From contig NZ_BMIJ01000002.1 of assembly GCF_014641945.1 (NCBI RefSeq), forward strand, positions 275,926 to 339,925: a stretch of 64,000 nucleotides of DNA. Direction: 5' to 3'. A model generated the notes under the pieces. It searched no databases. It saw only the letters and a program-made list of their open reading frames with translations, and had not been told where the DNA came from. The DNA comes from Marinobacterium zhoushanense (lineage in GTDB: Bacteria > Pseudomonadota > Gammaproteobacteria > Pseudomonadales > Balneatricaceae). This document shows positions 1 through 9,970 of this stretch, in pieces. The stretch's first letter is position 1. Every line of letters starts with the position of its first letter. The position numbers and the translations under genes are program-made.

Positions 1-1360
1 TCGAACGACTCTCCAGCGCCTCGTCTCCGACCGTAGCGTTCATCCGGTTGACCAGGGTGTGAGCCCAGACCTCATCCTGCTGCATCAGGTGATCCAGAAA
101 CACGGACATCAGCGGAATCTTCAACCGAGCCAGGATCTGCGCGGCGATGATCTTCCCAGGCTGCATGATGAAGTCGCAGCGGGAGTTGGCAAACACCAGC
201 TCATTGGCGCTCAGGTTCTGGCGCACCACCGTGGTCAGCTTCGGGTTTAGCTCCCGCGCGGTCATGATGATCGACAGGTTGTCGGCATCGTTCGCGGTAC
301 CGGCAACGACGCCGACCGCACTCTCAACTCCTGCCTGCTGCAGGGTGATCGCCTCGGTGCCGATACCGAGCACCGCACTGCTCATGCCCCTGATGCTGTC
401 CGGGTTGGGATCGATAACGGTGATCTCGGTGCCCTCCTGCTGCAGGTTGCGGGCGATATTGCGACCAAAGCGGCCGTAGCCACAGATGATCCAGCGTCCC
501 TTTTCACGGCGATAGACACTGGCGAGGCTGCGATGCTCGGGATTCATCAACCAGTCGTACACCAGATGACGGTGGGGACTGTGGGCGGCGAGCGCGACAT
601 ACTCGGCATAGGAGCGGAACGGGTCGACAATCATGTCGGTACCGAAGGAGGCCAGGTTGGCGCTGGTGATATCGTTCTCCGAACGACTGATCACCAGCCG
701 CTTGGGCATCAACACCTTGCTGGCAATGGCGATGGCCAGATTCACGTTGTCGCTGTTGGTCAACGCCAGTACACCGACGCAGTGTGGGTTCTGCAGCCCC
801 GCATAGTCTAGGATATCGGGCAGCGATGCATCGGCGCACAACGCCGGTACCGGCATCACCAGCCCATCCAGCTCCAGTGAATCGATCCTCTCCTGATCGA
901 TATCCACCACCACCGCCCTCACGCCATGATCGATCAGCTCCCGTACCACGTGATTGCCGGTAACACCGTAGCCACACACCAGGTAGAAGCGCTCGTGCAG
1001 ACCGCGAACTTCCCGCACGAAGGTACGCAAGCGCCGCAGACGGATAAAGCCGGAATCCTGAAACACGGTCAGTGTGGTGCCGATACCGTAAAGCCAGGCC
1101 ACCACGGAGGAGTAGATGGTTACCAGCGTCCACATCCGCTGGGCGCCGGTGAACTCATAGGGGATCTCACCGAATCCGATGGTCGAGCCCATGAACGAGA
1201 CAAAGTAGAAGGCGTGGAAAAAATCCATGTGCCAGACGTTGCCGGCGTCGTCACGTCCCGGGATCAGCGTGAAACCCAGCACCGCCACAGCGTATACCAC
1301 GATCAGCGTGATCAGCGGCACGCGCAGACGGCGCAACAGCACATAGAGGATATCGTTCAT
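1..1360 (-). CDS. Potassium channel protein with two RCK/TrkA-N domains (partial, 3' end outside window)
   Basis: Inner-membrane ion channel with cytosolic nucleotide-binding regulatory domains. Reading the minus strand from the ATG at 1360 gives an open frame to the window edge (about 453 residues). A first hydrophobic helix lies near residues 13-33 and a pore loop carries the selectivity-filter-like TIGFGE near residue 60. It is followed by two Rossmann-type segments: VCGYGVTG near residue 130 and ICGYGRFG near residue 293. One filter plus two tandem RCK-type domains is the layout of bacterial two-domain K+ channels. The small membrane protein gene lies just upstream with a 4 nt gap, so the two are probably co-transcribed. 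The C-terminus is missing because the gene runs off the left edge. Confidence 0.85.
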   Translation of the reverse strand, partial: MNDILYVLLRRLRVPLITLIVVYAVAVLGFTLIPGRDDAGNVWHMDFFHAFYFVSFMGSTIGFGEIPYEFTGAQRMWTLVTIYSSVVAWLYGIGTTLTVFQDSGFIRLRRLRTFVREVRGLHERFYLVCGYGVTGNHVVRELIDHGVRAVVVDIDQERIDSLELDGLVMPVPALCADASLPDILDYAGLQNPHCVGVLALTNSDNVNLAIAIASKVLMPKRLVISRSENDITSANLASFGTDMIVDPFRSYAEYVALAAHSPHRHLVYDWLMNPEHRSLASVYRREKGRWIICGYGRFGRNIARNLQQEGTEITVIDPNPDSIRGMSSAVLGIGTEAITLQQAGVESAVGVVAGTANDADNLSIIMTARELNPKLTTVVRQNLSANELVFANSRCDFIMQPGKIIAAQILARLKIPLMSVFLDHLMQQDEVWAHTLVNRMNATVGDEALESRS

Positions 1361-1364
1361 CGAA

Positions 1365-1748
1365 TCAGCGCCGGATCAGAGCGGTCTCGACCATCAGCAG
1401 GATCACCGAGGTGATGTTGGCCACCAACGCCCCGCCGGCAAAGGAAACCACACTGGCCATCACCTCCGCCTCCATACCGCTGGCGGCGATATGCTCGCCG
1501 TACGCCCAGATGCCGGCGGAGATGATCAACTGCAGGTCAGCCACCAGACTGGTGGCCAGCATCAGCGCGCCAAGGTGGCTGCGATCGCCGAATTTGAGAA
1601 CGGTGCAGATCAGGCTGACCACCAGGGCCAGGAACAGTTCGAGCACATCGTGGTGGTCCGGGTTATCGATCTCGCCGATAAAAAAACCGAAGTTCAGCGT
1701 CAGCGCCAAAACGATAAAGAAAGCGAAGATCACCTTTTCGCGATTCAT
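1365..1748 (-). CDS. Small four-helix inner-membrane protein of unknown function
   Basis: About 127 residues with four predicted membrane helices (near residues 6-25, 33-52, 57-82 and 92-121) and almost no soluble part. The ATG at 1748 was chosen over an in-frame upstream Met because AAGGAG lies 9 nt before it. It sits directly upstream of the K+ channel gene with a 4 nt gap, which suggests an accessory or partner role for that channel. It resembles small DUF-type proteins seen beside such channels in pseudomonads, possibly DUF6394, but I cannot confirm the family from sequence alone. No catalytic motif is visible. Confidence 0.7.
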   Translation of the reverse strand: MNREKVIFAFFIVLALTLNFGFFIGEIDNPDHHDVLELFLALVVSLICTVLKFGDRSHLGALMLATSLVADLQLIISAGIWAYGEHIAASGMEAEVMASVVSFAGGALVANITSVILLMVETALIRR

Positions 1749-1927
1749 CCGTGCATACTCCTTATGTACACTCACGCCGATTACTCTCATCAATTGTATA
1801 GGCAGTCGCCCAACGCATACCAGCGGAACCCCGAGGCGACTACCAGAGTCAGAGCAGTGAATCCGACCATCTCACCGGAGCTTCCAGGCTGAGATAACAA
1901 CACTACAGGAGCGGTAAAGGATTGCGA

Positions 1928-4780
1928 ATGCAGAGCCTTAATTCGACACTGATACGTTTCACCCTGCTGCTATTGGTCGTGCTGGCGCTGCCGGTACGCG
2001 CAGCACTTCCGATCCAGAGCCCCAACGACAGCCGCCAGTACGAGGTGTTCAGCCTGTCCAACCGGATGCAGGTGGTGGTGGTATCCGACCCGGACAGCGA
2101 CAAGGGTGCGGCCTCGCTCAGTGTTCAGGTCGGCAGCGGGGACGACCCCAAAGGCCGAGAAGGGTTGTCTCATTTTCTTGAGCACATGCTGTTCCTAGGT
2201 ACCGAAAAATACCCGGAAGCGGACGCCTACCAGCAGTTCATCAGCGCCAATGGCGGCAGCCACAATGCCTACACCGCATTCGACCACACCAACTACTTTT
2301 TCGACGTCAAGGCCGACGCCCTGCCTGCCGCGCTGGATCGTTTCTCGCAGTTTTTCATCGCCCCGCTGTTCACCCCCGAATACGTGGACCGCGAGCGTCA
2401 TGCAGTGCACTCCGAGTTCAAGGCCAGGATCCGCGACGACGGCCGCCGCCTGTACGTGGCCGGCAAGCTGGCGCTGAATCCGGACCACCCCTACAGCCAG
2501 TTCGCCGTCGGCAGCCTCGACACCCTTGCCGACAGGCCGGATAGCCCGGTGCGTGAGGACCTGATCAAGTTTTACAACAGCCACTACTCCGCCAACCTGA
2601 TGACGCTGGCGGTGGTGGGTCGACAGTCGACAGCCGAGCTGCGCCGGCTGGTCGAGGAGCGCTTCTCGGCGGTCGCCGACCGCAACCTGAAAGCACTGAA
2701 CATCGACGCCTCCCTGTATAAGGCTGACCAGCTACCGATTCAGCTGGATGTGGTCACCCTGATGCAGACCCGTTTACTCGAACTAAGCTTCCCGATCGCG
2801 CCGATACGCGAGCACTGGGACAAGAAACCGGTCCGCTATATTGCCAGCCTGATCGGCTACGAGGGCGAGGGCAGCCTGCTGAGCCTGCTCAAGCAGAAGG
2901 GCTGGGCCCAGGCGCTCGGCGCCTCCGCCGGGATCGATCTGGACAACCAGGCCAGCTTCGATGTCAGCATCGAGCTGACCGAAGCGGGCCTTGAACACTA
3001 CACCGAGGTGGTCGCGCTGTTCTTCAGCTATGTCGACGCGCTGAAGGATGCAGGGGTACGTCAGGATCTGTATGAGGAGGAGGCGTTACTGGCCGCTGCC
3101 GAATTCCGTTTCCGCGAGCCGCGTGAGCCGATCCATGAGGTCACCAATCTGTCGCGCAGCCTCGCGCGCTACCCCAGCATACACCTGCTCGATGCGCCCT
3201 ATCGCTTCAGCGGCTTCGACCCGGCGTTGATCGGCAGTTATCTGGACCAGCTGACACCGGACCGACTGGTGCTGCTGCGCGCCGCGCAGGATCTGCAGAC
3301 CGACCGGCGCACGCCGCGCTACGAGATCGACTACCGGCTCGGCAAGCCCGAGGATCAGGCGCTGGCCCGCTGGCAGGCACCAAAGGCGGTGGCTCAGCTG
3401 CATGCTCGCGGCCAGAACCCCTTTGTCGCCCATGACCTGGAGCTGCTCGCCACCAATGGCGATCCCGATCCGCAACCGCAGCGGATCTGGCACAGCGAGG
3501 GCGGTGAACTCTGGTTCCTGCAGGATGCGAGTTTCGGCGTCCCCCGTGCCAACCTCTACCTGGCGCTGCTTACCGGCTCGGCCAATGCCAGCCCGAGGTC
3601 CGCGGTGCTGAACGAACTCTATACCCGCATGCTCAAGGACCGGTTGAACGAGGTGCTCTACGATGCCAGCCTGGCCGGACTCTCGGCCGATATTTACAAC
3701 CATGCCCGCGGTATCAGCCTGCGCCTGAGCGGCTACAACGAGCGCATGCCGCTGCTGCTCGACGCCATCCTGGACGCCGCCAAACAATCGCCCAGCTCCG
3801 AATCCCGCTTTGCCCGCATCAAGCAGGCCTTGAGCGAAGAGCTGGACAACGCCCGCAAGGAGAAGCCCTACACCCAGACCTTCAGTACCCTGTACCGCTC
3901 GCTGATGCCGCAGTGGACCGAGGAGGAACAGCTGAAGGCCTTGGCGCCGCTGACCCTGGCCGACCTGCAGGGTTACTGGCCGTCACTGTTCAACGACGTG
4001 CACATGCGCGGTTTGGCCCACGGCAACCTGAGCGAAGCGTCCGCGCGGCATATGGCGCAGCAGGTCTACGACAACCTGTTGAACGGTCGTGCCGCAGCCG
4101 CCACGCCGAGGCTGCCGGTTGTGCAGCTGCCCGAGGGGCGGACACTGCATACCACGCTGCCGATCGATCACAACGATTCGGCGCTGACACTGTACATGCA
4201 GGGTGAAAACACCGAGCTGGGGACCCGCGCCGAGGTGGCGCTGCTCAACGAGATTCTCGCCACCCCGTTCTACAATCAGCTGCGCACCGAGCAGCAACTC
4301 GGATACATCGTCTTCGCCAACTTCCTGCCGCTCAGCGAGGTACCCGGGCTGGCGCTGGTGGTGCAGTCTCCGGTGGCCGATCCGGTCAGACTGGAGCAGG
4401 CATATAACCTTTTCCTCGACCAGATGCAGACCGCACTCGCCGAGCTGCCCGAGCAGACGCTGGAGGGGTTCCGCCGCAGCCTGATCTCCCGGATCGATCA
4501 GCGAGACAACTCGCTGAAGGAGCGCAGCTCGCGGTTCTGGCGCGAGCTGGACCGAGAGAACACCGAGTTCGATACGCCGGAGAAGATGATTGCCGCGGTA
4601 CAGCAGGTGACCCGAGTGCAGCTTGGCGAACGGCTGAAACAGCTACGCTCTCGCCAACTGGCGGTGCGCAGCTTCGGCAATCAAAGCAACCAGGGTAATA
4701 GTGGCGGTGACGATCGCGAGCTGCTGGACGCGCTCAAGGCTGAGCAGCGCTATGTGCCGGGCAGCGCAACGCTGCCCTGA
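1928..4780 (+). CDS. M16 family zinc metallopeptidase, pitrilysin/insulysin-like
   Basis: Secreted or periplasmic oligopeptide-degrading protease of about 950 residues, the usual length of pitrilysin. A signal peptide covers residues 1-25 (hydrophobic core, then VRA before ALPIQ). The inverted zinc motif HFLEH is at residues 82-86 and the downstream metal-ligand region reads HAVHSEF about 75 residues later. The inactive C-terminal half carries the family segment around RTEQQLGYIVF. Start: AAAGGA lies 6 nt before the ATG at 1928; a TTG at 1922 is also in frame but is too close to it. The gene stands alone between divergent and convergent neighbours. The family assignment is firm; ptrA orthology is not proven. 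Confidence 0.9.
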   Translation: MQSLNSTLIRFTLLLLVVLALPVRAALPIQSPNDSRQYEVFSLSNRMQVVVVSDPDSDKGAASLSVQVGSGDDPKGREGLSHFLEHMLFLGTEKYPEADAYQQFISANGGSHNAYTAFDHTNYFFDVKADALPAALDRFSQFFIAPLFTPEYVDRERHAVHSEFKARIRDDGRRLYVAGKLALNPDHPYSQFAVGSLDTLADRPDSPVREDLIKFYNSHYSANLMTLAVVGRQSTAELRRLVEERFSAVADRNLKALNIDASLYKADQLPIQLDVVTLMQTRLLELSFPIAPIREHWDKKPVRYIASLIGYEGEGSLLSLLKQKGWAQALGASAGIDLDNQASFDVSIELTEAGLEHYTEVVALFFSYVDALKDAGVRQDLYEEEALLAAAEFRFREPREPIHEVTNLSRSLARYPSIHLLDAPYRFSGFDPALIGSYLDQLTPDRLVLLRAAQDLQTDRRTPRYEIDYRLGKPEDQALARWQAPKAVAQLHARGQNPFVAHDLELLATNGDPDPQPQRIWHSEGGELWFLQDASFGVPRANLYLALLTGSANASPRSAVLNELYTRMLKDRLNEVLYDASLAGLSADIYNHARGISLRLSGYNERMPLLLDAILDAAKQSPSSESRFARIKQALSEELDNARKEKPYTQTFSTLYRSLMPQWTEEEQLKALAPLTLADLQGYWPSLFNDVHMRGLAHGNLSEASARHMAQQVYDNLLNGRAAAATPRLPVVQLPEGRTLHTTLPIDHNDSALTLYMQGENTELGTRAEVALLNEILATPFYNQLRTEQQLGYIVFANFLPLSEVPGLALVVQSPVADPVRLEQAYNLFLDQMQTALAELPEQTLEGFRRSLISRIDQRDNSLKERSSRFWRELDRENTEFDTPEKMIAAVQQVTRVQLGERLKQLRSRQLAVRSFGNQSNQGNSGGDDRELLDALKAEQRYVPGSATLP

Positions 4781-4797
4781 TCAGGGAAGATGGCAGG

Positions 4798-5187
4798 TTA
4801 AAGCTCGATTACGTCACGATGGGTTCCGAAAGGCGGCGGCGGGGTCAGTTCCGGTCCCGGCGCCTCTTCCGGCAGGAGATCGAGTTCTGTCGGCAACTTA
4901 GCGTCGCGCTCGATCTGGGCAAACACCAGATCCTCGCCTGTTAGCGGCTTAACCTTGACCGGCTCCACCACGATCTCATGTATCGGCAGCGGCGCAGAGG
5001 GCGCTACAACGGTGACCTCCGGCAAAGGTACTGGCGGCCCCAGCTCAACCACGAAATAGTCCGCCTCATCAACTTGACGCGTGCCAGGCAACAGCCCCTG
5101 CCCAGCAGCCTGGACAGATCCCGATAGGGTCACGGCGCACACCAGTGCGGCTGACTCAAAACTCCATCGGGTAGATCGATTCAGCAT
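4798..5187 (-). CDS. Hypothetical exported proline-rich protein
   Basis: 129 residues with a likely signal peptide (residues 1-27, ending VQAAG) and a mature part rich in Pro, Glu and Val. It has no recognisable domain or catalytic motif. The start overlaps the end of sbcB by about 32 nt on the same strand, so it is probably translated from the sbcB transcript. It ends 17 nt from the convergent protease gene. I do not recognise the family. Codon use and the signal peptide support a real gene, but the lack of a strong ribosome binding site keeps confidence moderate. Confidence 0.5.
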   Translation of the reverse strand: MLNRSTRWSFESAALVCAVTLSGSVQAAGQGLLPGTRQVDEADYFVVELGPPVPLPEVTVVAPSAPLPIHEIVVEPVKVKPLTGEDLVFAQIERDAKLPTELDLLPEEAPGPELTPPPPFGTHRDVIEL

Positions 5188-6610
5188 AGTAAGCCAGTTC
5201 TTCCAGTATCTGCTTGTCCCGTTCCGAAGTTGTCGGCAGCTGCGCCAGACGGTTGAGCTCGTCGTAGAAATTCGGAATGGTCAGGTAACCGTTATTGTCT
5301 TCATCGAGCAACTTGCGCGAACGGTATTCCTCCCAGCGCTGATGCTCCTCGTCCTGTAGCGCCTGCGGGTAGTTGCGCGCCTTGTAGCGCAGCAGCATCT
5401 CCTCAAGACGCGGATCCTGGAACGGCAGTTCCAGCGTCGCCAACTCCTCGGGCGCCGCGTTCCGCACCTGCTCCATCAGCCCCCGGTCGCTATCGCTGAA
5501 GAAACCGCCACTGTAGAGCATATGGTCCGGATCGCCATCCGCCGGCGGCTGGTCATCGGTGTACAGCACCGCCAGTTTAGCCTGCAGACCAGGCTCCGCG
5601 CGCAGCAATGCCAGATGGCGGCGGCAGGTATCACCGTCGATATTGAGCCGTGCCGCCTCGGAAGCGTTCAGCATACCGGCAGGTGCGACGATAGGGCAAC
5701 GGTTGCTGTGCAGCAGTTTCAACGCGATCTCCGGCGCGCCTTCCGGACGCTGGTCATGGCGGGTGTAGAGCAGCTCGCGAATCTGCTCGACGCTGAGTTC
5801 GAACAGCGGTGTCGGGTCGACCCGCAGGTCCCAGACGGCCGCGGCGTTGCGATTGACCGGATGCCAGCACAGCGGTGCTACCACCGCCGCGTTACCCCAC
5901 TGCACCGGGTACTTGGAGGAGATGTGCAGCACCGGCTTCATCGCCGGTACATCCAGTAGCGCCTGCACCGCACGCTTGCCGCGATTGTTCAGCACATAGT
6001 TGAACAGTTTGGGCTGACGTTCGCGCACCAGCTTGGCCACCTCGATGGTCGCGTAGACGTCGGACAGCGCATCGTGCGCCTGCTCGTGGGACAGACCATT
6101 GGCGCGGCTCAGGTCCTCCAGACGCAGGCTTGGTGTACCGTCCTCATACTCGGGCCAGTTTATCCCCTCGGGACGGAGCGCACGGGTCAGGCGCAGCATA
6201 TCGATTATGTCCCAGCGCGAGCAGCCGTTCTGCCACTCACGGGCATAGGGGTCATAGAAATTACGATAGAGGGTGTAGCGCGTCACCTCATCGTCAAAAC
6301 GGATGCTGTTATACCCGACAGCACAGGTACCGGGACGGGAGAGCTCGGTGTGGATAGCGCGAATGAACTCGGCCTCGCATACCCCTTCTTCCAATGCCAG
6401 TTGCGGCGTGATGCCGGTGACCAGACAGGCCTGGGGATGCGGCAGCACATCCTCAGACGGCGCGGCATAAATGACCAGTGGCTCTTCAATGATATTGAAG
6501 TCGGCGTCGGTACGTACGCCGGCAAACTGCACAGGCCGATCGCGTTTGGGATCGGTGCCGAAGGTTTCATAATCGTGCCAGAAAAAGGTTTCGGTAGCGT
6601 TGGCTGCCAT
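5156..6610 (-). CDS. sbcB: Exodeoxyribonuclease I (SbcB)
   Basis: 3'-5' single-strand DNA exonuclease of recombination and mismatch repair. The DEDDh exonuclease motifs are visible: HDYETFG near the N-terminus (Asp-x-Glu), NSIRFDDE, and AHDALSDVYA (His and Asp). The remaining length holds the SH3-like and helical C-terminal parts. Starting at the Met at 6610 gives 484 residues, close to E. coli SbcB (475), and places the first motif at the same distance from the start. Upstream in-frame Mets at 6634 and 6649 are possible but would add unconserved residues. The divergent SEC-C gene begins 67 nt away. Confidence 0.93.
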   Translation of the reverse strand: MAANATETFFWHDYETFGTDPKRDRPVQFAGVRTDADFNIIEEPLVIYAAPSEDVLPHPQACLVTGITPQLALEEGVCEAEFIRAIHTELSRPGTCAVGYNSIRFDDEVTRYTLYRNFYDPYAREWQNGCSRWDIIDMLRLTRALRPEGINWPEYEDGTPSLRLEDLSRANGLSHEQAHDALSDVYATIEVAKLVRERQPKLFNYVLNNRGKRAVQALLDVPAMKPVLHISSKYPVQWGNAAVVAPLCWHPVNRNAAAVWDLRVDPTPLFELSVEQIRELLYTRHDQRPEGAPEIALKLLHSNRCPIVAPAGMLNASEAARLNIDGDTCRRHLALLRAEPGLQAKLAVLYTDDQPPADGDPDHMLYSGGFFSDSDRGLMEQVRNAAPEELATLELPFQDPRLEEMLLRYKARNYPQALQDEEHQRWEEYRSRKLLDEDNNGYLTIPNFYDELNRLAQLPTTSERDKQILEELAYYAESIYPMEF

Positions 6611-6676
6611 CTCGGATCCGTTTGCGTGGTTCATGTATACTGGGCCCACACACTACCATCGATAGGGATCGCACGC

Positions 6677-7105
6677 ATGCTTCACGACACAATGAACAGT
6701 AACCGACCCTGCCCTTGTGGCTCAGGCCGTTTGTTCAGCGCGTGCTGCGAGCCCGCCCTGACCGGCGTTGCGCCCGCGGCCACGGCGGAAGCGCTGATGC
6801 GCTCCCGCTATAGCGCGTTTGCGCTCGGTGCTGTGGATTACCTGATCGAAACACTGGCACCGGAAAAGCGTCAACCGGGCGAGGCCGAGCTATTGACCGA
6901 GCAGACCCAGGTCACCACCTGGACCGGATTGACGATACTCGACACCCAGGCCGGCGGTCCGCAGGATCCTATAGGCGTCGTCGAGTTCGAAGCGCGCTTC
7001 GATTCGGGCCCCGATCGTGGTGTGCTGCATGAACGCTCCCGCTTTAGGCGGGAAAACGGCCGCTGGCTCTATGTTGACGGCGACGTTCAGCTGAAACCAG
7101 CCTGA
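6677..7105 (+). CDS. YchJ-family SEC-C motif protein
   Basis: 142-residue protein of the YchJ (UPF0225) family. The N-terminus carries the zinc-binding SEC-C pattern RPCPCGSG...ACC. It is followed by the family's NTF2-like fold with MRSRYSAFALG and, at the end, the WLYVDGD segment. The biochemical role of the family is unknown. Start: AGGGA lies 8 nt before the ATG at 6677; the Met at 6692 has no such site. The gene is divergent from sbcB. The much longer open frame upstream in this phase is antisense to sbcB and not coding. Confidence 0.85.
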   Translation: MLHDTMNSNRPCPCGSGRLFSACCEPALTGVAPAATAEALMRSRYSAFALGAVDYLIETLAPEKRQPGEAELLTEQTQVTTWTGLTILDTQAGGPQDPIGVVEFEARFDSGPDRGVLHERSRFRRENGRWLYVDGDVQLKPA

Positions 7106-7327
7106 GCGAAGAACGGACCGCCCGGATTTAACCGCCTTGTCAAGGCTTTTCCTGCGCGACCCGAGGCCGGTAGAATAGCTGCCCGCCCGACAGGGACACG
7201 CTGATATTATCAGTACGCCGGGGTATGGAGCCGCCTACGCATACCTTATGTATGCAGTAGCGCCTCGCTCTGCTGTCTGGTTCTCCGATTGAGTAACCGA
7301 GCGCAAAGCGCCGGTCTGTGGTGATTG

Positions 7328-9913
7328 ATGTTTGTAAATCTGTTCAAACCCAAATGGCGTCACTCCAGTGCAGCCGTACGCGCTAGCGCCGTTGCTCGTC
7401 TACGCAAAGACCATCCCGGCCACATCGACATCCTGCGCCAGCTTCTGCTGGACGATAACAGCAGCGAAGTGCGTCGCGCCGCGCTTGATCGGGTCGACGA
7501 TCCTGAGTTACTGATTCAGGCGCTGGTCTCTGAGCAGGATCAGCAACTGCGCCTGCATGCCGCCTGCGCCATCGCCAACTATCTGGAGCCGCTGCCAGAG
7601 CAGGAGCAGCGCAACTGGCTCGAGCGCCTGCCGGATACAGCCAGCCTTGCAGCACTGGTGCTCTGCGATGCCGGCAACCAGGTGCAATACGTCGCCCTGT
7701 CCCTGATCGATGACCAGACCACCCTGCTGACCCTCGCCCTGCAGGGCGCCATAGCCCAACTACGGCGATCGGCAGCCGAGCGTATTACCCAGCCTGAGTT
7801 GCTCGACACCCTCTGCCGGGAAAGCCGTGGCAGCGACAAGACGGTGCACCGTATCGCACGGGACATGCTGCAGGCATACAAAGAGCAGGAGCGTGAACAG
7901 CAAGCCCTGGAACAGAAGCAACGCGAGCTGATCGCGACACTGAATGCGCTGGTCAATGGTCTGGACCACCAGCATTTTCAGGCCCGTTTCGATGTAATTA
8001 ACCGCGAATGGGAGCAGTTGCCGAGCTCTTCCCTGCTCGAACCCGAGTTTCAAACTCTGGCGCAACGCGCTCGCGCCTTCATCGCTCAGCAGCAGGCGGA
8101 ACGGGAGCAGCAGGAAGCCAAAGCGCGTGCGGCGGCAGCACATCGCGACGCCTGCGTACAACTGGAGCAGGAGATTGACGGTGCCCTTACCCAGGATATC
8201 GAGGTCAGCGCGCTACAATCGCTTTGCGACCGGGTCCAGTCGCTCGAACAACAGGGGCCGCTGACCGACGGCCTCAACAGGCGGTTGAAACAGGCACAGC
8301 ACTGCAGATCCGCACTGGAACAGTTGCAGCAGCACCAAGACCAGCTCCAGTCACTGCTGCAGCAGCCGCTGGAGCAGCTGGACAAGGGCTCTATCAATAA
8401 TCTGCTTCATGCAATCCGCTGGCCCGAAAAGCTGGCTAAGCCGGACCTGCTGGTTCAGGCGGAGAAGCTGCTGAAAGCGATCGACAAACGCCGGCAGGAG
8501 AAGCGCGAACACTCCGACAGACTGGCCTCCCAGTTGGAGGGCAACCTCGATGCTCTGGAACAGGCGATCAGCCAGGGCGAGATCCGCGTCGCCGTGCGCT
8601 GTCAGGATCAGGCCACCGATCAACTTCAGCGACTCAACGGTACCACCGCCCCACAGCTGGAAAAGCGCTACAAGTCGTTGATCGCGCAGCTGCAGGAGAT
8701 GAAGGACTGGCAGGGCTTTGCCATCAATGGCAAGAAGGAGGAGCTGTGCGACCGGATGGAAGCGCTGATCGACGCCGACCTCCCCCCTCAGCAACTGGCC
8801 GACCAGATCCGTTCGCTGCAACAGGAGTGGAAATCCCTGGACGCCGGCGCCTGTGTTCATTCGCAGAAGCTGTGGCAACGCTTCCGCACAGCGGCCGAAG
8901 CCGCTTACAGCCCCTGTGAAGCGCACTTTTCAACCCAGCGTCAGCTACGCGAACAGAATCTCAAACAACGCGAAGAGATCTGCCATCAACTGGGTCAGTT
9001 ACTCGACAGCATCGACTGGGACAAAGCCGACTGGCCTGCCATCGAGCGGATATGCCACACGGCAAAGCGGGAATGGAAGCAGTTCTCACCGGTCGACCGC
9101 GCGCCCGGCAAAGCAGTTCAAAGCAGCTTCAATCAGCTGATCCGCAACCTGGACCAACGCTTGCGTAACTGGCATCAGCAGTGTGCCGAGGCGAAGCGGC
9201 AGCTGATATTACGCGCGGCTGAGCTGGCAGAAGCCGAGGATCTGCGCGCGGCAGCCGAAGAAGCCAAGGCCCTGCAGCGTCATTGGAAAGCGATCGGACC
9301 GGCCTTTCGCAGCGAAGAGCGCGCTCTCTGGCAGGAGTTCCGTGCCCACTGCGATACCATCTTCGCACGACTCAAGGACGACCCGACACCACCTGCTACG
9401 CAGATTATGCTCGAGCAATCGCCGGCGCCGATGAAGGAGGCGGAACTGAGTCGATTCAACTCCTGTGCCGAAATGCTGACCAAAGCGGAAGCGGCAATGC
9501 TAGAGGGCGATGCCGAGCTGATCGACAGGATACTGGATACGGTGCGCGGGTCGGTCAAGTCACTGCCCCTCCCCTGGCGCGCGGCGATGCTGGAGCGTGC
9601 CGACGTGGTAGAGCGTACAGTTGAATCCACCGAAGAGCTGGAGCAGCAGTTGGCTGACAGCGAACAGCGTCTACGTGAGCTGTGTATCCGTCTTGAGATT
9701 CTGTTGGGACAGCCAACACCGGACGAGGATCAAGCCAAGCGCATGGAGTATCAGATGCGCCGCTTGCAGCAAGCCCTTGCCGAGCAGAATCAGAATCCGG
9801 CTACAGGCGATGTGATACAACTGGACCTGGAGTGGAAAACGCTGCCCTACAGCGGCGTATTCCCCGAACTGCGCCAACGCTTCGAGCAGCTGAAGCAACG
9901 GACGACTTGTTGA
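7328..9913 (+). CDS. DUF349 domain-containing coiled-coil protein
   Basis: Large cytosolic protein of about 861 residues. The first 150 residues look like HEAT-type helical repeats (VRRAALDRV, LRLHAACAIANYLE). The rest is rich in Gln, Glu and Leu and forms long coiled coils containing DUF349-like units, recognisable by repeated EWK and RHWKAIGP-type segments. The family's function is not established. ATG at 7328 is preceded in frame by a TTG at 7325; neither has a strong ribosome binding site. A 222 nt gap before it has a small hairpin but no other gene. A bidirectional terminator follows the stop. Confidence 0.8.
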   Translation: MFVNLFKPKWRHSSAAVRASAVARLRKDHPGHIDILRQLLLDDNSSEVRRAALDRVDDPELLIQALVSEQDQQLRLHAACAIANYLEPLPEQEQRNWLERLPDTASLAALVLCDAGNQVQYVALSLIDDQTTLLTLALQGAIAQLRRSAAERITQPELLDTLCRESRGSDKTVHRIARDMLQAYKEQEREQQALEQKQRELIATLNALVNGLDHQHFQARFDVINREWEQLPSSSLLEPEFQTLAQRARAFIAQQQAEREQQEAKARAAAAHRDACVQLEQEIDGALTQDIEVSALQSLCDRVQSLEQQGPLTDGLNRRLKQAQHCRSALEQLQQHQDQLQSLLQQPLEQLDKGSINNLLHAIRWPEKLAKPDLLVQAEKLLKAIDKRRQEKREHSDRLASQLEGNLDALEQAISQGEIRVAVRCQDQATDQLQRLNGTTAPQLEKRYKSLIAQLQEMKDWQGFAINGKKEELCDRMEALIDADLPPQQLADQIRSLQQEWKSLDAGACVHSQKLWQRFRTAAEAAYSPCEAHFSTQRQLREQNLKQREEICHQLGQLLDSIDWDKADWPAIERICHTAKREWKQFSPVDRAPGKAVQSSFNQLIRNLDQRLRNWHQQCAEAKRQLILRAAELAEAEDLRAAAEEAKALQRHWKAIGPAFRSEERALWQEFRAHCDTIFARLKDDPTPPATQIMLEQSPAPMKEAELSRFNSCAEMLTKAEAAMLEGDAELIDRILDTVRGSVKSLPLPWRAAMLERADVVERTVESTEELEQQLADSEQRLRELCIRLEILLGQPTPDEDQAKRMEYQMRRLQQALAEQNQNPATGDVIQLDLEWKTLPYSGVFPELRQRFEQLKQRTTC

Positions 9914-9933
9914 GTTCGACAGGAATAAAAAAA

Positions 9934-9958
9934 ACCGGCGCATGCGCCGGTTTTTTTG
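9934..9958. terminator. Bidirectional intrinsic terminator
   Basis: A perfect self-complementary stem (ACCGGCGCA / TGCGCCGGT) is flanked by A residues on the left and a T-run on the right. It can end both the DUF349 gene (+) and phaB (-), which converge here. Confidence 0.9.
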
Positions 9959-9970
9959 TCCCCCAAGGGA

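Noticed and set aside
6622..6641. TTGCGT and TATACT near the SEC-C gene
   Set aside because: The boxes are only 8 nt apart, too close for a sigma-70 promoter.
6074..6676. Long upstream open frame in phase with the SEC-C gene
   Set aside because: It lies antisense to sbcB and encodes no recognisable domain; a good ribosome binding site and the family start are at 6677.
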